A stretch of DNA of 64,000 bases from Micromonospora sp. WMMA1947 (lineage in GTDB: Bacteria; Actinomycetota; Actinomycetes; Mycobacteriales; Micromonosporaceae). The first letter of the stretch is position 1. Each line of letters opens with the position of its first letter. Both the position numbers and the translations under genes were made by a program. The DNA is taken from contig NZ_CP114909.1 of NCBI RefSeq assembly GCF_027497355.1, forward strand, positions 2,294,001 to 2,358,000, read 5' to 3'. The notes beneath the pieces were generated by a model. The model saw only the letters and a program-made list of their open reading frames with translations, searched no databases and was not told the DNA's origin. This document shows positions 8,696 to 17,773 of the stretch, in pieces.

Positions 8696-9219
8696 CCCGG
8701 GCCGTGCTGTCGATCGGCAGTAACCTGGGCGACCGCCTCGGCCACCTGCGTGCCGCGGTCGCCGCCCTCGGCGACCGGGTGCTGCTGGTCTCCGGCGTCT
8801 ACGAGACTCCACCGTGGGGGGACGCCGACCAGCCCGCGTACCTGAACGCGGTGGTGATGGCCGCGGACCCGGCGGCGGCGCCGGAGGACTGGCTGGCCCA
8901 CGCCCGCGCCGCGGAGGCGGCGGCCGGGCGCGCCCGCGACCCGGAGCGGCGGTACGGGCCGCGCACGCTGGACGTGGACGTGATCGCCGTCTGGGACGAC
9001 GCCGGCGAGCCGGTGCTGCGCGACGATCCCGAGCTGACGGTGCCGCACCCCCGGGCCCACCTGCGCGCCTTCGTGCTGCGCCCGTGGATCGACATCGAGC
9101 CGCACGGCCGGCTGCCCGGGCACGGCTGGCTGACCGACCTGCTCAACGCCGAGCCGTTGGCGGGGGACGCCCTGGAACTGAGCCCGCGACCCGATCTGAC
9201 GCTAGAGTCGGAGACATGA
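8692..9219 (+). CDS. folK: 2-amino-4-hydroxy-6-hydroxymethyldihydropteridine pyrophosphokinase (HPPK)
   Basis: 175 aa. It transfers pyrophosphate from ATP to hydroxymethyldihydropterin, making the FolP substrate. Motifs: AVLSIGSNLGDR at the start, VYETPPWGDADQPAYLNAVV, RRYGPRTLDVDVI with the metal-binding Asp pair, and LTVPHPRAHLRAFVLRPW. The 3' end of the gene extends about 35 residues past the core. ATGA overlap with folB means the three folate genes are translationally coupled. Confidence 0.97.
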   Translation: MTRAVLSIGSNLGDRLGHLRAAVAALGDRVLLVSGVYETPPWGDADQPAYLNAVVMAADPAAAPEDWLAHARAAEAAAGRARDPERRYGPRTLDVDVIAVWDDAGEPVLRDDPELTVPHPRAHLRAFVLRPWIDIEPHGRLPGHGWLTDLLNAEPLAGDALELSPRPDLTLESET

Positions 9220-9262
9220 CCCGCTGGAGCGCGGCCGCGCAGTCGCGAGCTGAGGACCTGCG

Positions 9263-9793
9263 GTGAGCACCGCCCGCTCCCCGCAGGAGCCCGACCGCTT
9301 CCGGATGGGTCCGACCCGGGCCTCCACGCTGGTGGTGGCCGGCCTGGCCGCCGCCGCGGTGGCCTGGCTGCTGATCAGCGGCTTCTACTACGACTTCGCG
9401 CCCGACCTGCCCTGGCTGCCGGTGATCACGCTGGCTGGGCTCGCCGTGCTGGAGGGCTACGCGGCGGTGAACACCCGGGGCCGGATCGAGCGGCGGCCCG
9501 GCCGGGAGCCGGTCAACCCGCTGCTCGTCGCCCGGTTCGTGGTGCTGGCCAAGGCGTCCGCGCTGGCCGGGGCCATCTTCGCCGGCTTCTACGCCGGCCT
9601 GACCGGCTGGCTGTTCGTGGAGCGCACGAACGCGGCGGAGGGCGACCGGCCCGCCGCGCTCGGCGGCCTCATCGCCGCGCTGGCGCTGGTCGCGGCCGCG
9701 CTCTGGCTGGAACGCTCCTGCCGGGTCCCGGAGCAGGAGGACGACGAAGACCGCGAGCCGGGCGACCGGGAGACGCCCCGCGGGCGTCTCTGA
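9263..9793 (+). CDS. DUF3180 family membrane protein
   Basis: 176 aa from GTG, with GAGG about 8 bases upstream. Four hydrophobic segments are visible (TLVVAGLAAAAVAWLLISG; LPVITLAGLAVLEGY; FVVLAKASALAGAIFAGFYAGL; LGGLIAALALVAAALWL), and the C-terminus is acidic and polar. The motif GPTRASTLVV near the start and the FVVLAKASALAGAIF segment are typical of DUF3180, a family of unknown function that follows folK in many actinobacteria. It is 43 nt from folK and probably in the same transcript. Confidence 0.85.
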   Translation: MSTARSPQEPDRFRMGPTRASTLVVAGLAAAAVAWLLISGFYYDFAPDLPWLPVITLAGLAVLEGYAAVNTRGRIERRPGREPVNPLLVARFVVLAKASALAGAIFAGFYAGLTGWLFVERTNAAEGDRPAALGGLIAALALVAAALWLERSCRVPEQEDDEDREPGDRETPRGRL

Positions 9794-9905
9794 GGGTTCC
9801 CCCCACCCCGGCCCGGCGGTACCGTCCCTGGCGACCGGAGAGCGACGGCTGCCACGGTCCGCCCGCCCGTGGGCCGGACGCGGCCACCTGGGGAGGCGCG
9901 AGCCA

Positions 9906-11138
9906 ATGGCGTACGACGATGCGGGCCGGACAGCGCCGCCGGAGACGTCGTCCGGAGTGCCCGCTGCCGTCCTGGAGAACGTCTTCGACGACCCGGCGCA
10001 CGGCGAACCCGGCCGGGACCGGATCGCGGTGCACGTGGTCTGGGAGTTCGTGCTGCTGGCCGGTCTGGTCGCGATGGCCTGGCTGCTCTGGCGGGAGGAC
10101 GCGGACGCGCTGCGCGGCGGTGCTCTGAAGACGCTGCTCGTCGACGTGGCGGCGCTCGGCCTGCTCACCCTCGCCGCCGGCCTGAGCCTGCGGGCCGGCG
10201 CGGTGAACCTGGCGATCGGTCCGGTGGCGCTGGCCGCCGCGCTGCACTTCGCCGAGCAGGGCGACCGGGGCATGCGGGAGGCACTGCTGCCGGCGCTGGC
10301 GCTGGCGGCGGCGGCCGGGCTGGCGCTCGCCCTGGCCGTGGTGGTGCTGCACGTGCCCGGATGGGCGGCGAGCCTGGCCGGCGCCGCCGGGGTGATCGTC
10401 TACCTGGAGCGCCGGAGCGTGTCGGTGGCGGTCCAGAGCGACTACGACCCCCGCCGCAACGCGCTGTACTTCTTCGTCGGCTTCGCCGCGGTCGCCGTCC
10501 TCGGTGGTCTGTTCGCCGCGATGAAACCGGTACGCCGGCTGATCGGCCGGTTCCGCCCGGTCGCCGACCCGGCCCGGCGGCGCGGCGCGGTGGCCGCCAC
10601 GGTGACCGCGTTGGCGCTCGTCGGGTCGACGGTGCTGGCGATGCTCGGCGGCGTGCTGATCGCGGCGAACGGGGACGGTGAGGTCACGCCCGGCACCGGG
10701 CTGGACTGGACCGTGCTGGCGGTCGGCACGGTGATGCTCGCCGGCACCAGCGCGTACGGGCGGCGCGGCGGCATCTTCGGCACCCTGTTCGCGGTCTGCC
10801 TGGTGGTGGTGTTCCTGGCCTGGACCGTCCCGCAGGGCTGGTCGGTCGGCCGGTGGGCGCTGGGCGGCGCGGTGCTCGGCGCCGGGCTGCTCGTCACCCG
10901 GCTGGTGGAGACGTTCGGCCGCCCCCGCCCGGCGCCCCCGGCGGCCGTGGCACCGGGCCCGGTCCGCCCGCTCCGCGACGGCGTGACGAGCGGCGGCTGG
11001 GGGATGACCCCGGCGCCCGAACCGGCCGACGCCTGGCCGTCGGTGCTGCCGGTACGCCAGCACGACACCCCGGTGGAGGCGTGGGAGGCGCCGCGCTGGG
11101 ACAGCGAGCCCCGGCGCTGGGACTCCGACGACCGCTGA
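9906..11138 (+). CDS. Multi-spanning membrane protein resembling an orphan ABC permease (BPD_transp_2 type)
   Basis: 410 aa from ATG with GGGGAGG about 12 bases upstream. About ten hydrophobic segments occupy residues 35-345, followed by a Pro/Trp-rich cytoplasmic tail ending EPRRWDSDDR. The segment GLLTLAAGLSLRAGAVNLAIGPVALAAALHFA resembles the permease signature of ribose/branched-chain-type ABC importers, where a Gly-rich DLSVG motif occurs. No partner ATPase or binding protein lies next to it, so a transport role is uncertain. It may be a diverged permease with another job. Confidence 0.55.
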   Translation: MAYDDAGRTAPPETSSGVPAAVLENVFDDPAHGEPGRDRIAVHVVWEFVLLAGLVAMAWLLWREDADALRGGALKTLLVDVAALGLLTLAAGLSLRAGAVNLAIGPVALAAALHFAEQGDRGMREALLPALALAAAAGLALALAVVVLHVPGWAASLAGAAGVIVYLERRSVSVAVQSDYDPRRNALYFFVGFAAVAVLGGLFAAMKPVRRLIGRFRPVADPARRRGAVAATVTALALVGSTVLAMLGGVLIAANGDGEVTPGTGLDWTVLAVGTVMLAGTSAYGRRGGIFGTLFAVCLVVVFLAWTVPQGWSVGRWALGGAVLGAGLLVTRLVETFGRPRPAPPAAVAPGPVRPLRDGVTSGGWGMTPAPEPADAWPSVLPVRQHDTPVEAWEAPRWDSEPRRWDSDDR

Positions 11139-11199
11139 CCCCGCCGATGGCCGTGCGTCCGGCGCGCCCGGGCTGATCTCTCCGGTTAGGCTCGGCGGC

Positions 11200-11502
11200 A
11201 TGACCGATACTCCTGCCCCCGGCGGCCGCACCTTCGACGAGCTCGACAAGCTCTCCACCGAGGAGCTGCGCGAGCAGGCGTTCAACCTGGCGCGCGAGCG
11301 CCGCGACGTGGGCTTCTTCTGGTCGGTCCTGCGGCACCTGCCCAACGCCGACGAGGCCGCCGCGCTGGACGGCGCGCCGAACTCGATCGGCCCGACCATC
11401 GACGAGGCGAACGCGCTCTGGCGTGAGCTGACCGGGCACGGCTACGACGAGTCCGCGCCACTGCTGCGCGCCGCCTTCATCGACTACCTGATGAAGCACT
11501 GA
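11200..11502 (+). CDS. Conserved hypothetical protein, 100 aa
   Basis: Soluble, highly charged small protein: an acidic helical N-terminal part (FDELDKLSTEELREQAFNLA) and a C-terminal part with DEANALWRELTGHGYDE and FIDYLMKH. No membrane segment, signal peptide or metal-binding motif is seen. Codon use is that of the neighbourhood, and the frame is clean, so it is a real gene. I do not recognise a functional family. It is followed after 5 bases by a membrane protein gene, suggesting co-transcription. Confidence 0.75.
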   Translation: MTDTPAPGGRTFDELDKLSTEELREQAFNLARERRDVGFFWSVLRHLPNADEAAALDGAPNSIGPTIDEANALWRELTGHGYDESAPLLRAAFIDYLMKH

Positions 11503-11507
11503 GGTCG

Positions 11508-12077
11508 ATGACCGCCCGTCGGCCGACGGCGGCCGACCGGTTGCGCAGGTTTGCCCGGCGGGACCGGCCGGGAACTGACCGCCGCATGGCTCTGAGCAAC
11601 CGCCCCCGCACCGTCTCCCGGTACGGCTCGGCCGCCGGCACCGGCACGCTCGCCGCGTTCCTGCTCGTCGCCGTCGGCGGCAGTCCGATGTACGTGGACT
11701 GGGCGCAGCGCGGCACCGACCCGACCGGCGCCGGTGGCTGGTTCCTGCGGCTGCTCGCCTGGCCGTCCTGGCGGTGGCAGGCCGACGAGGGCGTGTTCGC
11801 CACCAACCTGCGGGCGATTCTGCTGCTCGTGCTGGCGGCGGCGCTGCTGTACCTGCTGCCCGGGCCGCAGACCGACCGGGTGACGTCCTCGGGCAGCCAG
11901 TTCCTGTCCGGCTGGGGTGCGTACGCGCTCGCGGGTGGGCTCAGTGCCCTGCTCGCCACGCTCCTCGGCCCGCACGGCTCGCTGTTCGCCGCGTTCCAGG
12001 CCGCCAGCACCGGCGTGACGTACGGCTTCTTCGCGGGCTGGATCGTCGGGCTGGCCAGCCTCGGCGGACGGGCCTGA
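11508..12077 (+). CDS. Hypothetical membrane protein with four predicted helices
   Basis: 189 aa from ATG 11508 (GAGG four bases upstream); ATG 11586 (MALSNRPRTVSRYG) is an alternative that would remove 26 Arg-rich residues. Hydrophobic segments: TGTLAAFLLVAVGGSPMYV, LRAILLLVLAAALLYLLPG, GAYALAGGLSALLATLLG and GVTYGFFAGWIVGLASLGG. No known family was recognised. It ends 3 bases before the stop codon of the convergent OpuC ATPase gene, leaving no room for an intergenic terminator. Confidence 0.7.
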   Translation: MTARRPTAADRLRRFARRDRPGTDRRMALSNRPRTVSRYGSAAGTGTLAAFLLVAVGGSPMYVDWAQRGTDPTGAGGWFLRLLAWPSWRWQADEGVFATNLRAILLLVLAAALLYLLPGPQTDRVTSSGSQFLSGWGAYALAGGLSALLATLLGPHGSLFAAFQAASTGVTYGFFAGWIVGLASLGGRA

Positions 12078-12079
12078 GC

Positions 12080-13072
<993 letters not shown>

Positions 13073-13074
13073 GT

Positions 13075-13764
13075 GTGTTCCTCCACCTGAGCTACCGGGC
13101 CGACCCGGGTAATCCGTGGTTCTCCTGGCAGTACGTGCGGGACAACTCTGACACGATCCTCGCCGCGCTGCGGGAGCACACCTGGCTGACCGCCCGGGCC
13201 GTGGTGATCGCCGCGCTGGTGGCGCTGCCGCTCGCGGTGCTCGCGTACTGGTTCCGGTCACTGTCGGCACCCATCCTGGCGGTGACCGGGGTGCTCTACA
13301 CCGTCCCGTCGCTGGCCCTGTTCGCGTTCCTGGCGCCGTACCTGGGCATCGGCGCGATCACCGTGCTGACCGTGGTCGCGCTGTACGCGTTGCTGGTCAT
13401 CGTGCGGAACGCGCTGGCCGGGCTGAACCAGGTGCCGCCGGAGGTGCGCGAGGCCGCCGAGGGCATGGGGTACGGCAGGTGGGGGCGGCTGTTCCGGATC
13501 GAGTTGCCGCTGGCGCTGCCCGGCATCCTCACCGGCGTACGGCTGGCGACCGTGTCCACAGTCGCGCTCGTGACCGTCGGCGTGGTGGTCGGCCGGGGCG
13601 GGCTCGGCCAGCTCATCTTCGCCGGCTTCCAGAACAACTTCTACAAGGCGCAGATCATGGCCGGCACGGTGCTGTGCGTGCTGCTGGCGCTGGTCCTCGA
13701 TCTGGTGCTCGCCGGCGTGGGCCGCCTGCTCACTCCCTGGCTGCGCGGGAGGTCCGCCCGGTGA
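13075..13764 (+). CDS. Osmoprotectant ABC transporter permease, OpuCB type
   Basis: 229 aa. Five or six membrane segments with a binding-protein-dependent transport signature (EAAEGMGYGRWGRLFRIELP, the EAA loop that contacts the ATPase) and the GVVVGRGGLGQLIF motif of the ProW/OpuCB family. The GTG start is only two bases from the start of the divergent ATPase gene and has no recognisable ribosome site, so it could be leaderless or start further in. The stop overlaps the start of the second permease (GTGA). Confidence 0.88.
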   Translation: MFLHLSYRADPGNPWFSWQYVRDNSDTILAALREHTWLTARAVVIAALVALPLAVLAYWFRSLSAPILAVTGVLYTVPSLALFAFLAPYLGIGAITVLTVVALYALLVIVRNALAGLNQVPPEVREAAEGMGYGRWGRLFRIELPLALPGILTGVRLATVSTVALVTVGVVVGRGGLGQLIFAGFQNNFYKAQIMAGTVLCVLLALVLDLVLAGVGRLLTPWLRGRSAR

Positions 13765-14483
13765 ACCCCGTCGAGCAGGCAGTGGTCTGGCTGAACGACC
13801 CACTGAACTGGACGAATCCCGGCGGCGTGCTGGACCGCCTCGGTGAACACCTGAGCATGTCCGCGCTGGCGGTGCTGCTGGGCTGCCTGGTGGCCTGGCC
13901 GATCGGGCTCTGGCTCGGGCACAGCGGCCGGGGCGGCGGGCTGGTCCTGCTGGTGTCCAACGTCACGCTGGCGATCCCGACGCTGGCGCTGCTGACCATC
14001 CTGCCGCTGACGTTCCTCGGCTTCGGCCGGCCGGCCGTGGTGGTGGCGCTCGCGGTCTTCGCGGTTCCGCCACTGCTTGCCAACGCGTACACCGGGGTGC
14101 GGCAGGCCGACCCGGAGGCCCGGGACGCGGCCCGGGGGATGGGTCTGTCCGGCGGGCAGGTGCTGCGCCGGGTGGAGCTGCCGCTCGCCGTGCCCTACCT
14201 GGCGGCCGGCTTCCGGACCGCGGCGGTGCAGGTGGTGGCCACCGCCGCGCTCGCCTCCTTCGTCAACGGCGGCGGGCTGGGCCAGATCATCAGGGCGGGG
14301 TTCGGGCTCGACATCGCCGCCGGCGGCGGCCAGATCATCGCGGGCGGGGTGCTGGTGGCCGGGTTGGCGCTGCTCGTCGAGGGGCTGCTCGCGATCGTGG
14401 AGCGGATGGTCACGCCCCGTCCGCTGCGCCGGGTCCGCCGCCGGGCGAGCCGTCGCGCGACGGCGGCGACGACCGGCGGTTGA
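13761..14483 (+). CDS. Osmoprotectant ABC transporter permease, OpuCD type
   Basis: 240 aa. Second permease of the importer with an EAA loop (EARDAARGMGLSGGQVLRRVELP) and FVNGGGLGQIIRAGFGL near the C-terminus, paralogous to the preceding gene. Membrane segments cover most of residues 30-220, then an Arg-rich tail. The GTG start is preceded by GGGAGG eight bases upstream and overlaps the previous stop, so expression is coupled. Confidence 0.9.
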   Translation: MNPVEQAVVWLNDPLNWTNPGGVLDRLGEHLSMSALAVLLGCLVAWPIGLWLGHSGRGGGLVLLVSNVTLAIPTLALLTILPLTFLGFGRPAVVVALAVFAVPPLLANAYTGVRQADPEARDAARGMGLSGGQVLRRVELPLAVPYLAAGFRTAAVQVVATAALASFVNGGGLGQIIRAGFGLDIAAGGGQIIAGGVLVAGLALLVEGLLAIVERMVTPRPLRRVRRRASRRATAATTGG

Positions 14484-14636
14484 GCCCCCGGTGACGATCG
14501 GGTGACGAAAACCGCTCCGAGTTTGTCGGTCGGGTCCGGAAGATATTGGCTGGAGTCGCGGGTGGCCGTCCGGATCGCCCGTCGGACACGCGGCCGGCCC
14601 GAGGGGGTCGCGCCGGGACACGGAAGGCGGGCACTG

Positions 14637-15641
14637 ATGCGCGCGCGTACGACACTGGCCGCGGGGGCGCTCGGCGCACTCACCGCGGCTGTTCTCCTCA
14701 CCGGCTGCGGCGACGCCGGCTCGTCCGGCACCGACGCGCCCGAGCAGGGCGCCTCGGGGGCGGGCTGCGCTCCGGTGGCGGGCGACCAGCTCGTCGTCCT
14801 GACCGACGACAAGAAGCTCCAGAACACCGACAACGTCATCCCCGCGATCAACGCGAAGGCGGCCACGCCGCAGCTCGTCGCCGCGCTGGACAAGGTCTCC
14901 GCGAAGCTCGACACCCCGAAGCTGATCCAGCTCAACCGGGCGGTCGACGTCGACCGCAAGACGCCGCAGGTCGCGGCGCAGGAGTTCGCCTCCGCCAACG
15001 GCGTGACCGACGGGATCGAGAAGGGTCCGGGCGGGCAGATCACCGTCGGCGCCGGCAACTTCAGCGAGAGCCAGACCATCGCCGAGCTATACAAGATCGC
15101 GCTCACCGCGGCCGGCTACCAGGTCAAGGTGCAGACCATCGGCAACCGGGAGCTCTACGAGCCGGCCCTGGAGAAGGGGCAGATCCAGGTCGTCCCGGAG
15201 TACGCCGCCACCATGGCGGAGTTCCTCAACACCAAGGCCAACGGCAAGGACGCCCAGCCCGTCTCGTCGCCGGAGCTGGACAAGACGGTCGCGGCGCTGA
15301 AGACCGAGGGTGACAAGGCCGGCCTGGTCTTCGGCCAGCCCTCCCAGGCGCAGGACCAGAACGCGTTCGCGGTCACCAAGGCGTTCGCCGACAAGTACGG
15401 CGTGTCCACGCTCTCCGAGCTGGCCGCCAAGTGCTCCGGGCAGGCCACCGTGCTGGCCGGGCCGCCGGAGTGCCCGCAGCGGCCGAAGTGCCAGGCCGGT
15501 CTGGTCGAGGTCTACGACTTCAAGGCCGGCTCGTTCAGCTCGCTGGATGCGGGCGGCCCGCAGACCAAGAACGCACTGAAGACCGGCTCGGCGAGCGTCG
15601 GCCTGGTCTTCTCCTCCGACGCCGCTCTGGCCACGAGCTGA
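14637..15641 (+). CDS. Osmoprotectant ABC transporter substrate-binding lipoprotein, OpuCC/OpuAC type
   Basis: 334 aa from ATG 14637 with GGAAGG upstream. The signal peptide has a lipobox LLTGC (about residues 19-23), so the mature protein is anchored by a lipidated Cys. Family features in the middle: ITVGAGNFSESQTIAELYKIAL, TIGNRELYEPALEKGQIQVVPEY, typical of quaternary-amine binding proteins. A ligand-binding aromatic cage cannot be assigned by eye. It lies 153 nt after the second permease. A strong hairpin follows the stop. Confidence 0.9.
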   Translation: MRARTTLAAGALGALTAAVLLTGCGDAGSSGTDAPEQGASGAGCAPVAGDQLVVLTDDKKLQNTDNVIPAINAKAATPQLVAALDKVSAKLDTPKLIQLNRAVDVDRKTPQVAAQEFASANGVTDGIEKGPGGQITVGAGNFSESQTIAELYKIALTAAGYQVKVQTIGNRELYEPALEKGQIQVVPEYAATMAEFLNTKANGKDAQPVSSPELDKTVAALKTEGDKAGLVFGQPSQAQDQNAFAVTKAFADKYGVSTLSELAAKCSGQATVLAGPPECPQRPKCQAGLVEVYDFKAGSFSSLDAGGPQTKNALKTGSASVGLVFSSDAALATS

Positions 15642-15648
15642 CGCGCCA

Positions 15649-15681
15649 CCGCCGGCCGGCACGACGTGTGCCGGCCGGCGG
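15649..15681 (+). terminator. Rho-independent-type hairpin after the OpuCC gene
   Basis: Perfect 14-bp stem CCGCCGGCCGGCAC / GTGCCGGCCGGCGG with a 5-nt loop (GACGT), 8 bases after the stop codon. There is no U-tract, as is usual in high-GC actinobacteria. Confidence 0.8.
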
Positions 15682-15765
15682 CAGGGCGGCCCTGTTCGGC
15701 GGGCCGCGCATCGAATGGTGCCGACCCGTTCCCATCAGGGGGAACTCTCGGTAATCTGCTCAGCC

Positions 15766-17727
15766 ATGCCCGCCCCGGTCGCGCCCGCCGACAAGAGCAC
15801 GCCCGCCCTGCTCACCGTCCTGTTCTGGGTCGGTGTGGGGCTGGCGCCCCTGGCGGCGCTCATCCTGCTGATCGCCGACGGCAACGGCTCGCTCCGGTTC
15901 GGCGCCGTCCTGGCGATCCTCGCCGTCGTGCTGATCGGCCTGTCCATCGCGCTGCGACCGGAGAGCGGTTCCGGGGGCGCCGCCTCCGAGGAACTGCGCG
16001 AGGAGCTGGCGCAGCTCCGGCGGGAGTTGCGAGCCGAGATCGTGGCGGCGGCCCAGCGTGGCAACCAGGCGCTCGACCAGGCACGGCGTGCCGAGGAGGC
16101 GGCCGGCGCGGTCCGGCACCGGCTCGACGCGGCCGCCGCCGGACTGGCCTCCGCGCCCGTGTCCGCGTCCGCTGCGCCGGAGCGTCCGAGCGGTGCGGCC
16201 CGGGTGCCGGTCGCCGGCACGGCCGCCGCGGGGCGGGCGCACCCAGCCGGCCGGGACGAGGACGAACCGGCCCGGGCCGCGTACTCCGGCGGCCGCTACG
16301 GAACCGACCACGACGTCGACCTGCCCCGCGCGGGCGGCTACGACTCCGAGGTGTCCCGGTCGGGCCGTCACGACATCGATCCGCCCCGGACCGGCCGCTA
16401 CGACGCCGAGCCCTCCCGAGCGGGTCGCTACGACGCCGACCCGCCTCAGGCGGGCCGCTACGACCTCGACCCGCCGCGAGCCGACCACGTCGACGCCGAG
16501 CTGCCCCGGGCCGGCCACTACGACGCGGACCCGGCACGGACCGGCCGGCACGACGCCGAGCCGGCGCGGGCCACCGTGCGTCCGGAGCGGCCCGCGAGCG
16601 GGGTGTACGGCGCGGCGCGGGTGTCCGAGCCGGTGGCCCGGCCGGAGACCCGGCCGGTGGGCGTGGTCCACCACACCGAGACGGTGCACGTCACCACCCG
16701 GCACACGATCGTCGGTGGCGGTGAGCCGGCCGGAACCCGGTACGGCGGATTCCCCGGTGGCTGGTCGGACGAGGACCGGTCCCGGGGCGCGGACCCGGCC
16801 GACCAGTGGCGCGCGGGACACCGTGAACCGGGCGACCGGCCGGGCCGTCGCGCCGCCTCGGACGACGGTGGCTGGGGCACCGGGCCGGGCGACGACGGGC
16901 ACTCGTGGACCGACGCCGGGCGTCCGGGCACCGAACATCCGTGGGCGGGTGTCGCCCGGACCGCCGACGGCGAACAGGGCTGGTCCGGGCGTACCGCGGG
17001 CGCACCGGGCTGGTCCGGGCGTACCTCCGGGGGTGGCTGGTCGGGCGACCGGAGCCGGACGGCGGCGGAGGAGCAGCGGCAGTGGCCCGGCGGCGGGGAC
17101 GACCGGGCAGGCCGGTCGGCGAGCACCTGGCCGGCGGCGGGCGCACCGGACACCCCGGGAGGCCGGGCGGGCACCGACGGCGACCAGTGGTCCGAGATGC
17201 GTGCCGGCAACCGGTGGGCGGCGGTCCGCGACGACGGTGACGGCCGGGAGGTCCGGCTCGGGGAACGGCGGGCCGCGGTGCACGCCGACGGCGGCGGCAC
17301 CGAGTACCGGGTCGAGGACCGGTGGGCATCGGTGCGCGCCGGTCGGCCGGACGCGAGCGCGCCGGACGGAACCGCCGACCGCTGGTCCGGGGAGAGCCAC
17401 GCGGCGCTGCCGGCCGGCGGGGTGCCGGTGCCGGACGAGTGGCGGCCGCCGACGCAGCGCAGCGGCCAGCCGGAGTGGCGCCAACCGCCCCCGGAATGGC
17501 GTCAGCCCGAACCCGAGTGGCGACAGCCGGAACCGGAGTGGCATCGATCGGAACCGGATCGGCATCAGGCCGAGCCCCACTGGAGTCAGCCGGAGACGCG
17601 GCAGACCGAGTCGCAGTGGCGTCGGCCCGAGCCGGAATGGCGGCCGGCGGAGCCGGAGTGGCGCAGCCCGGAGCAGGGCGGACACGGCCGGCCGCACCGG
17701 GACACCGCCGCCGACCGGTGGCGTTGA
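15766..17727 (+). CDS. Membrane-anchored protein with long repetitive, low-complexity cytoplasmic tail
   Basis: 653 aa. Two adjacent membrane helices (ALLTVLFWVGVGLAPLAALI and FGAVLAILAVVLIGLSIAL) are followed by a coiled-coil stretch (residues about 73-125, EELREELAQLRRELRAEIV) and then about 500 residues of low complexity. The tail includes eight or nine 10-residue units of the type RAGRYDADPP (16319-16572) and, near the end, WRQPEPE-type repeats (17470-17680). No enzymatic domain is visible. It is likely a structural or scaffold protein at the membrane; function unknown. The ATG start at 15766 is chosen because it begins just before the helices. Confidence 0.75.
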   Translation: MPAPVAPADKSTPALLTVLFWVGVGLAPLAALILLIADGNGSLRFGAVLAILAVVLIGLSIALRPESGSGGAASEELREELAQLRRELRAEIVAAAQRGNQALDQARRAEEAAGAVRHRLDAAAAGLASAPVSASAAPERPSGAARVPVAGTAAAGRAHPAGRDEDEPARAAYSGGRYGTDHDVDLPRAGGYDSEVSRSGRHDIDPPRTGRYDAEPSRAGRYDADPPQAGRYDLDPPRADHVDAELPRAGHYDADPARTGRHDAEPARATVRPERPASGVYGAARVSEPVARPETRPVGVVHHTETVHVTTRHTIVGGGEPAGTRYGGFPGGWSDEDRSRGADPADQWRAGHREPGDRPGRRAASDDGGWGTGPGDDGHSWTDAGRPGTEHPWAGVARTADGEQGWSGRTAGAPGWSGRTSGGGWSGDRSRTAAEEQRQWPGGGDDRAGRSASTWPAAGAPDTPGGRAGTDGDQWSEMRAGNRWAAVRDDGDGREVRLGERRAAVHADGGGTEYRVEDRWASVRAGRPDASAPDGTADRWSGESHAALPAGGVPVPDEWRPPTQRSGQPEWRQPPPEWRQPEPEWRQPEPEWHRSEPDRHQAEPHWSQPETRQTESQWRRPEPEWRPAEPEWRSPEQGGHGRPHRDTAADRWR

Positions 17728-17741
17728 CCGCGCCCGTTCAC

Positions 17742-17770
17742 CGCCGTCGGCCGCCCCGAGGGGACGGCCC
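17742..17770. terminator. Possible bidirectional terminator between convergent genes
   Basis: Imperfect hairpin GGCCGCCCC-GAG-GGGACGGCC in the 46-bp gap between the repeat-rich membrane protein and the convergent NuoD-like gene. Short and with a mismatch, so only a candidate. Confidence 0.4.
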
Positions 17771-17773
17771 CGA

